A stretch of DNA of 64,000 nt, taken from assembly GCF_016862635.1 (NCBI RefSeq), contig NZ_BONI01000034.1, positions 1 to 64,000 of the forward strand, given 5' to 3'. A program made the translations under genes and the position numbers. The notes under the pieces were generated by a model that saw only the letters and a list, made by a program, of their open reading frames with translations, had not been told where the DNA came from and searched no databases. Shown in pieces: positions 58,883 to 64,000 of this stretch (position 1 is the stretch's first letter; every line of letters begins with the position of its first letter). The DNA comes from Catellatospora coxensis. GTDB lineage: Bacteria; Actinomycetota; Actinomycetes; Mycobacteriales; Micromonosporaceae.

Positions 58883-61426
58883 ATGGGGAGGATTGTGGAC
58901 ATCTCGGTGAAAGCGCGGCTGACGCGCCGGCTGCTCGCGGTGATCGTCGGGCTGGCGGCGGCGCTGCTGCCCGCCGGTGCGGCCTCGGCACACGAGGTCG
59001 GCGGGGTCGGCGCGACCAACTTCGCCACCACGCTGTCCGCGCTGTCACCCGCCGTGCCCGGGGTCAGCCTGGCCGTGGTCGAGAACGGCTCCCGCCTCGA
59101 ACTGCGCAACAGCACCGGCCGCGAGGTCGTCGTACGCGGCTACAGCGACGAGCCGTACGCCCGGATCGGCCCCGACGGCGTCTGGCTCAACGACGGCTCC
59201 CCCGCCACCTACCTCAACGCCGACCGGTTCGCGAGCACGACCGTGCCCGCCGACGCCGACCCGGCCGCCCCGCCGCGCTGGCGCAAGATCTCCGACGAGA
59301 CCGTGCACCGCTGGCACGACCACCGCATCCACTGGATGCTCACCACCCTGCCCACCGCCGTCGCCGCCGCGCCGACCGCGGCACACCGGATCTCCGACTG
59401 GCACGTCGACCTCGACCACGACGGCACGGTCCTGTCCGCGACCGGCTCCCTCGACTGGGTCCCCGGCCCCTCCCCCACCCCCTGGTACCTGCTCACCGCG
59501 GTGTCGGCGCTGGTGGTCGTCGGCGCGGTGTACACCCGCCGGGCGCACGCGCTGGTCGCGGCCGCGCTCGGCGCGCTGATCGCCACGGACGTGCTGCACG
59601 CCGCGGGCATCGCGCTGGTCACCACGGGCAACGTGCCCGAACGGCTCAGCGCGTTCCTCGGCGACGGCCTGACCGGCCTGCTCATCTGGCCGTTCGGCCT
59701 GGTCGCGGCCGTACTGATCGCCCGGAAGGCGACGTTCCTCGGGTTCGTCGCGATGGGCGTCGGCGGGCTGCTGTCGTCGATGATGGCGCTCGACGACGCG
59801 CCGGTGTGGTGGCGCTCGTCGGCCCCGTCAGCGCTGCCGGCCGACCTGAACCGTGCGGGTGTCGCCCTGGTCGTCGGCCTGGGCGCGGGCCTGCTCGTGG
59901 CAGGCCCACTGCTGTGGCGGCGGTTCAAGCCCGCACCGCACCGCACCGCTTCCACCGTGGCATCGACCGACGCACCGCCGGTTTCCCCGCCTACCGAACC
60001 GGTTGAAGGTGTCGAGGCCGACCACGCCACGGAGTCCGTCGCATCGGCCGAGCCCGAAGGCAGGGCAGGTCACCACGAGGCAGCCCCGGTGGTGCTCGGA
60101 GCCCGCGCCGCTCGGGCCGCGGCCGCCGCCGCGCCCGGTGACGCCCCTGCGCGCGGTGACGCCACCGAGACCGGGCAGGCCGAGGCCGCCACCGTGGGCC
60201 GACGCGGTTTCGCGGGCACGCTGGCCGCGGGCGGCGTCGGCGCGATCCTCGGCGCGGCCGGCGGCATCGTGGCGGGCGCGCCGGGCGAACCTGCCGCGCC
60301 GCAGGCCGGGCCCCCGGCCGAGCCGCTGTCCGGCGTGGGGACGACCCGGATCGCGTTCCACGGCGAGCGCCAGGCGGGCATCACCACCCCGGCCCGCCCG
60401 CAGGCCCGGTTGCGGATCGTCGCGTTCGACCTGGCCGACGGCGTCGACCGGGCCGGGCTGCAGGGCCTGCTGCGGCGCTGGACCCAGGCCGCCGCGCAGC
60501 TGAGCCAGGGCCTGCCGCTGGGTGACAGTGGCGACGACATCGTGACCGGCGCCGGCCCGTCGTCGCTGACCGTCACGGTCGGGTTCGGGCCGAGCCTGTT
60601 CGGCAAGGCGGCCCTGCCTGCTGCCGCGCGGCCCGCGGAGCTCACGCCGCTGCCCGCGTTCCCCGGCGAGCAGCTGGACGCCGCGCACAGCGACGGCGAC
60701 CTGTGTCTGCTGGTACACGCCGACGACGCGCTCGTGGCGTTCCGCGCCGCCCGTGCGCTGACCCGCCTGGCCGCCCCGCAAGCCCGGGTCCGCTGGCAGC
60801 TGGACGGGTTCAACAACAGCCCGGGCGTCACCCCGACGGCCGCGACCGGCCGCAACCTGATGGGCCAGCTCGACGGCACCAACAACCCGCAGCCCACCGA
60901 CGAGGACTTCGCCGCGAAGGTGTACGTCACCGACCCGGCCGCACCCGGCTGGCTGCGCGGCGGCTCGGTGCTGGTGGTGCGGCGGATCCGGATGCTGCTC
61001 GACGACTGGGACGCCCAGCCTCGCGAGGCGCAGGAGCGGGTCATCGGCCGGCGCAAGGACACCGGCGCGCCGCTGAGCGGCGGTGTGGAGCGCACCCCGG
61101 CCAACTTCGGCACGACCACCGCCGACGGGGCGCTGGCGATCCCCGCCGACGCGCACATCCGCCTGGCCACGCCCGCGTTCAACAACGGAGCGGCGATGCT
61201 GCGGCGCGGCTACTCGTACAGCGACGGCGACGCGGCAGGGCTGATCTTCCTGGCCTGGCAGGCCGACCCGCGGCGCGGTTTCGTCCCGGTGCAGCAGCGC
61301 CTGGCCGGCACCGACGCTCTCAACCGCTTCATCAGGCACGAGACCAGTGCCCTGTTCGCGATGCCGCACGGCGTCGCCCCCGGCGGCCACCTCGGCCAGG
61401 ACCTTTTCGGAGATGATCCGGCATGA
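58883..61426 (+). CDS. Fusion: secreted/membrane module and DyP-type (EfeB-like) peroxidase
   Basis: About 847 residues. Signal peptide to residue 33 (PAGAASA), an extracytoplasmic beta domain (about 34-180, LNDGSPATYLNADRF, HRWHDHRIHWML), five helices (about 200-350), a low-complexity Ala/Pro/Glu linker, an internal Tat-like GRRGFAGTLAAGG near 435, then a DyP peroxidase. DyP heme residues are present: GQLDGTNNP (GxxDG), DAHIRLA (proximal His) and MLRRGYSY (Arg). The two halves are known separately (a copper-type membrane protein and EfeB). The ATG overlaps no upstream gene; the next gene overlaps its stop. Confidence 0.82.
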   Translation: MGRIVDISVKARLTRRLLAVIVGLAAALLPAGAASAHEVGGVGATNFATTLSALSPAVPGVSLAVVENGSRLELRNSTGREVVVRGYSDEPYARIGPDGVWLNDGSPATYLNADRFASTTVPADADPAAPPRWRKISDETVHRWHDHRIHWMLTTLPTAVAAAPTAAHRISDWHVDLDHDGTVLSATGSLDWVPGPSPTPWYLLTAVSALVVVGAVYTRRAHALVAAALGALIATDVLHAAGIALVTTGNVPERLSAFLGDGLTGLLIWPFGLVAAVLIARKATFLGFVAMGVGGLLSSMMALDDAPVWWRSSAPSALPADLNRAGVALVVGLGAGLLVAGPLLWRRFKPAPHRTASTVASTDAPPVSPPTEPVEGVEADHATESVASAEPEGRAGHHEAAPVVLGARAARAAAAAAPGDAPARGDATETGQAEAATVGRRGFAGTLAAGGVGAILGAAGGIVAGAPGEPAAPQAGPPAEPLSGVGTTRIAFHGERQAGITTPARPQARLRIVAFDLADGVDRAGLQGLLRRWTQAAAQLSQGLPLGDSGDDIVTGAGPSSLTVTVGFGPSLFGKAALPAAARPAELTPLPAFPGEQLDAAHSDGDLCLLVHADDALVAFRAARALTRLAAPQARVRWQLDGFNNSPGVTPTAATGRNLMGQLDGTNNPQPTDEDFAAKVYVTDPAAPGWLRGGSVLVVRRIRMLLDDWDAQPREAQERVIGRRKDTGAPLSGGVERTPANFGTTTADGALAIPADAHIRLATPAFNNGAAMLRRGYSYSDGDAAGLIFLAWQADPRRGFVPVQQRLAGTDALNRFIRHETSALFAMPHGVAPGGHLGQDLFGDDPA

Positions 61427-61908
61427 CCCGTCCCCTCCCGACCGCGCGGCCCCGCCCCGCGAGGCGCGCACCCTCCCGCCTGCTGGCGGTGACCGGCACG
61501 GTCGCCGTGACGTTCGCCGTGTCGGGGTGTGCGCTGTGGGGCCTGGAAGGCGGACCTGATGCCGAGGGCGCGGCCACGCCGCCCGCCGCGGCCACCGCCG
61601 CACCCGCGGTGGCCGCGACCGAGGGGCCTGACGGCGTGCAGCGCATCGAGATCACCGTGGACGACGAGCTGCGGCTCACCCCGCAGGTGGTTTCGGCGCG
61701 GCCGGGCCGGATCGAGCTGACGTTCCGCAACGTCGGCCTGACCCCGCACGACATCGCGCTGCGCATCCCCGCCGCCACGGCCACCGGCAACATCAACGGC
61801 TCCGCCACCGACACCGTCACCGTCGACATCACCCAGCCCGGCACCTACCCCATGCCCTGCCTGTACCACGGCACCTCCGGCATGCGCGGCACCCTCCAGA
61901 TCCGCTAG
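61423..61908 (+). CDS. Cupredoxin-fold lipoprotein
   Basis: 161 residues. Lipobox FAVSGC (Cys36) after an Arg-rich start. The C-terminal domain has type-1 copper ligands in order: His in TPHDIAL, then Cys, His and Met in YPMPCLYHGTSGMRG. It may donate electrons to, or receive copper/iron with, the DyP fusion encoded upstream, with which it overlaps by 4 nt. This pair resembles EfeO (cupredoxin) plus EfeB (DyP) without the EfeU permease. Confidence 0.85.
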   Translation: MTRPLPTARPRPARRAPSRLLAVTGTVAVTFAVSGCALWGLEGGPDAEGAATPPAAATAAPAVAATEGPDGVQRIEITVDDELRLTPQVVSARPGRIELTFRNVGLTPHDIALRIPAATATGNINGSATDTVTVDITQPGTYPMPCLYHGTSGMRGTLQIR

Positions 61909-61911
61909 CGC

Positions 61912-61987
61912 GACGATCTTGCGCGAGTGCACCCCATGACACATCCCTATCGGGCAGCGGCAGGGCGGCCACTCGCGCAAGGTCGTC
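61912..61987. repeat. Inverted repeat overlapping the 3' end of the EamA gene
   Basis: GACGATCTTGCGCGAGTG (61912-61929) and its near-exact complement (61970-61987) differ at one position; the loop is 40 nt. The right arm encodes the last residues of the convergent EamA protein. It may be a bidirectional terminator or a dispersed palindromic element. Confidence 0.6.
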
Positions 61988-62882
61988 TTGGTGCGACGCG
62001 ATGTTGAGCAGGTGAGGTCGTCGCGCCGAGGATGAGGCCGCCCGCGACGACGAGCACGCCCAGGACCTGGGTGACGTCGGGAAGTGCCTGGTCCTGCAGG
62101 GAGGCGGCGAGCAGGGTGGCTGCGGGCACGACGCCGGTGAACATGCCCGCGCGTTCGACGCCGAGTCTGCGCAGGCCGGTGAACCAGGCCAGGAACGCGA
62201 CGACGGTCATCATCACGGCCAGGTAGAGCAGGGTGAGCGTCTCGGTCGAGGTCGGCGGGCGCAGCCGGCCCGCCTCGCCGAGGACCAGGGCCGCCACCGC
62301 CAGCATCGGCACGGCCAGGGCGCAGCTCCACGCCGACACCCGCACCGCGCCGAGCCGGGGCAGGACGACGGCGGCGAGCAGCGAGAACAGGACCTCGCAG
62401 ACGAGGGTGCCCAGGGCCGCGAGCGTGCCGGCGGTGTCGGCCGCGCCGGTGCCGTGGACCAGCGCGGTGCCGGCGACGACAAACAGCGCGGCGACGACGA
62501 GGCGGGTGGCGGGGCGTTCGCGGCGCAGCAGCGGGCCGGTGAGGGCGAGGCCGAGCGGCGCTGCCCCGACGACGGTGCCGACGACGGCCGCGTCGGCGTG
62601 TTCGAGCGCGATGAGCAACAGCGTGTTGAACAGCGCGAGGCCGAACAGGGCGACCCCGGCCAGCACCAGCAGGTCGCGGCGGCCGGGCCGGACGGGCACG
62701 CCGCGCAGGCGCGGGGACAGCCGCAGCAGTGCGGCCAGCAGGGCGGCGGCCAGCGCGTACCGCATGGTCTGGCCGGTGAGCATCGGGTAGCCGAGCAGGA
62801 GGCGGCTGAGGCTGAACGAGCCGCCAAGGATGATCATGCCGAAGGTGCACAGGGCCGCTCCGGTGAGACTGTCACGGTTCAC
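61947..62882 (-). CDS. EamA/DMT-family transporter
   Basis: 311 residues, about ten helices in two EamA repeats (FGMIILGGSFSLSRLLLG; LLLIALEHADAAVVGTVVGAAPL in the first, FLAWFTGLRRLGVERAGMFTG in the second). It exports metabolites or drugs. The basic C-terminal tail (RVAPRRPCASGRPAAAR) is coded by the inverted repeat and may be a later extension. GTG 62882 lies 7 nt after TAACGT. Confidence 0.88.
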   Translation of the reverse strand: MNRDSLTGAALCTFGMIILGGSFSLSRLLLGYPMLTGQTMRYALAAALLAALLRLSPRLRGVPVRPGRRDLLVLAGVALFGLALFNTLLLIALEHADAAVVGTVVGAAPLGLALTGPLLRRERPATRLVVAALFVVAGTALVHGTGAADTAGTLAALGTLVCEVLFSLLAAVVLPRLGAVRVSAWSCALAVPMLAVAALVLGEAGRLRPPTSTETLTLLYLAVMMTVVAFLAWFTGLRRLGVERAGMFTGVVPAATLLAASLQDQALPDVTQVLGVLVVAGGLILGATTSPAQHRVAPRRPCASGRPAAAR

Positions 62883-62889
62883 GCACCTG

Positions 62890-62895
62890 ACGTTA
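62890..62895 (-). promoter_or_regulatory. -10 hexamer TAACGT, probable leaderless start
   Basis: Minus-strand TAACGT ends 7 nt before GTG 62882, within the 67-nt space shared with the MocR gene. Confidence 0.4.
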
Positions 62896-62949
62896 TGGTT
62901 CCATTGGTATGCCCGACAGAGCCACTTGCGGCACCGGATCGAGGACCAA

Positions 62950-64000
62950 TTGGCGGTACGCGAAGCGCTGGTCGACCTGGACCGGACCCGCCCCGGTGTC
63001 GGCGACCGGCTGACCGGGGCGCTGCGCGAGGCCATCGCCGGACGGCGCATCCCGCCGGGCACCCGGCTGCCCTCCAGCCGTGACCTAGCCGTCGACCTCG
63101 GCGTGTCCCGGGGGCTGGTGGTGAGCGCGTACGAGCAGCTGGTCGCCGAAGGGCGGCTGACGAGCCGCCGCGGCTCCGGCACCGTCGTCGCGGCATCCGC
63201 CGAGGTCGCCGCGCCCGGGCACACCCCGCCCGCGCCCACCGCGGCCGGGGTCGCGCCGCTGCGGCCGGGGGTGCCGGACCTGGGCATGTTCCCGCGGGCC
63301 GCGTGGCGGCGGGCGTACGAGCGGGCGCTGTCCACGGCCCTGGACAGCGACCTGGACTACACCGACCCGGCCGGTGTGCCGCGGCTGCGCGCGGAACTGG
63401 CGGGCTATCTCGGCCGGGTCCGCGCCGCCCGGGTGGACCCGGCCGCGATCGTGGTCACCACCGGCGCCGCCCAGGCGCTGAGCCTGCTCGGCCGGGTGCT
63501 GGCGGCGCGCGGCATGCACGAGGTCGGGGTCGAGGATCCGGGCAGCTCGGGTATCCGCGACCACCTGCTCGCGCACGGGCTGCGCCTGCGGCCGGTGCCC
63601 GTGGACGAGCGCGGGCTGGTGACGTCCGCGCTGGGAGAGGTGCGGGCGGTGTTCGTGACGCCCGCGCACCAGTTCCCGGTCGGCGTGGTGCTGGCTCCGG
63701 ACCGCCGGGCCGAGCTGATCGCCTGGGCGCGGCGTACCGGCGGCCTGGTCATCGAGGACGACTACGACGCCGAGTTCCGCTACGACCGCGAACCGGTCGG
63801 CTGCCTGCAGGGGCTCGCCCCGGACGTGGTGGCGCTGGTCGGCTCGGCCAGCAAGGCGCTCGCGCCGGGCCTGCGGCGTGGCTGGCTCGCGCCGCCGCCG
63901 GGCTGGCTGGCCGCGGTGCGCCAGGCCAAGTGCGACGCCGACATGGGCGGCTCGGCCCTGGAGCAGCTCGCCTTCGCGGAACTGCTCGCGAGCGGCGGCT
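62950..64000 (+). CDS. MocR-type GntR/aminotransferase regulator (3' end beyond window)
   Basis: At least 350 residues. The TTG at 62950 has GAGG 5 nt upstream. The GntR winged helix covers about 8-75 (GVGDRLTGALREAIAGRRIP, RLPSSRDLAVDLGVSRG, AYEQLVAEGRLTSRRGSGT). The fold-type I aminotransferase-like domain follows (VVTTGAAQALSLLGRV, EDDYDAEFRYDREP and SASKALAPGLRRGW with the PLP Lys). MocR regulators sense PLP or amino compounds; this one diverges from the EamA exporter and probably controls it. Confidence 0.9.
   Translation, partial: MAVREALVDLDRTRPGVGDRLTGALREAIAGRRIPPGTRLPSSRDLAVDLGVSRGLVVSAYEQLVAEGRLTSRRGSGTVVAASAEVAAPGHTPPAPTAAGVAPLRPGVPDLGMFPRAAWRRAYERALSTALDSDLDYTDPAGVPRLRAELAGYLGRVRAARVDPAAIVVTTGAAQALSLLGRVLAARGMHEVGVEDPGSSGIRDHLLAHGLRLRPVPVDERGLVTSALGEVRAVFVTPAHQFPVGVVLAPDRRAELIAWARRTGGLVIEDDYDAEFRYDREPVGCLQGLAPDVVALVGSASKALAPGLRRGWLAPPPGWLAAVRQAKCDADMGGSALEQLAFAELLASGG

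Noticed and set aside
1-64000. CRISPR arrays, tRNA or rRNA genes, intact insertion sequences, prophage or origin
   Set aside because: No regularly spaced repeats, cloverleaf sequences, transposase genes with terminal repeats, phage structural genes or DnaA-box clusters were seen.

Overview
The window is high-GC DNA (about 70% or more) with strong G/C third-position bias, frequent GTG/TTG starts, 4-nt stop/start overlaps, F420-linked oxidoreductases, a DUF4193 protein and a spo-type actinobacterial regulator. All of this fits an actinomycete chromosome. Gene content resembles Micromonosporaceae, but the genus is an inference. No tRNA, rRNA, CRISPR array or intact insertion sequence was seen.

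Layout. 1-11.4 kb: a secreted M23 peptidase with FG-GAP repeats (cut by the window edge), a D-serine dehydratase/D-threonine aldolase-type enzyme, a lipoprotein, an FtsX-type ABC exporter with a PadR regulator and a perfect 16-bp operator dyad, an F420-type oxidoreductase pair, a ketopantoate reductase-like protein and a small protein of calcium-loop repeats. 11.5-19.5 kb: an NmrA protein, then a tightly coupled minus-strand operon (OleA-like synthase, glycosyltransferase, P450, a 19-residue peptide, OleC-like ligase, OleD-like reductase) with a second, divergent P450. This looks like a beta-lactone-type pathway without OleB. 19.5-24.3 kb: a secreted GH43/ricin protein behind two LacI-type operators, DUF4193, a deletion scar joining two gene remnants, and an orphan ABC permease. 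24.4-33.2 kb: a CBS protein with an ion permease, then a divergent locus (epimerase and membrane protein to the left; two glycosyltransferases, methyltransferase, cytochrome b/molybdopterin fusion, membrane protein and MTA phosphorylase to the right).

33.2-45.6 kb: a second M23 peptidase, gcvT-gcvH-glyA under a tandem glycine riboswitch, small enzymes, a TPR-type regulator, a triple-repeat secreted protein, a TetR regulator beside two tetO-like operators, and a methyltransferase/HxlR divergent pair. 45.7-48.9 kb: a sugar ABC importer lacking its ATPase. 49-64 kb: three DUF4419 paralogs (one reduced by an internal deletion), DUF4265, a CDF metal exporter, a membrane-bound spermidine synthase-like protein, a GNAT/class V aminotransferase fusion, an Imm11-like protein, a membrane/DyP-peroxidase fusion with a cupredoxin lipoprotein, an EamA exporter and a MocR regulator (cut by the window edge).

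Several start codons lie 6-8 nt after a TAnnnT hexamer, suggesting leaderless transcripts. The most promising new biology is the OleA/C/D-P450-glycosyltransferase operon; next are the molybdopterin/MTAP/glycosyltransferase locus, the DyP-membrane fusion and the tetO-like control region without an obvious resistance gene. All functions here are read from sequence motifs and family knowledge; no database search was run.
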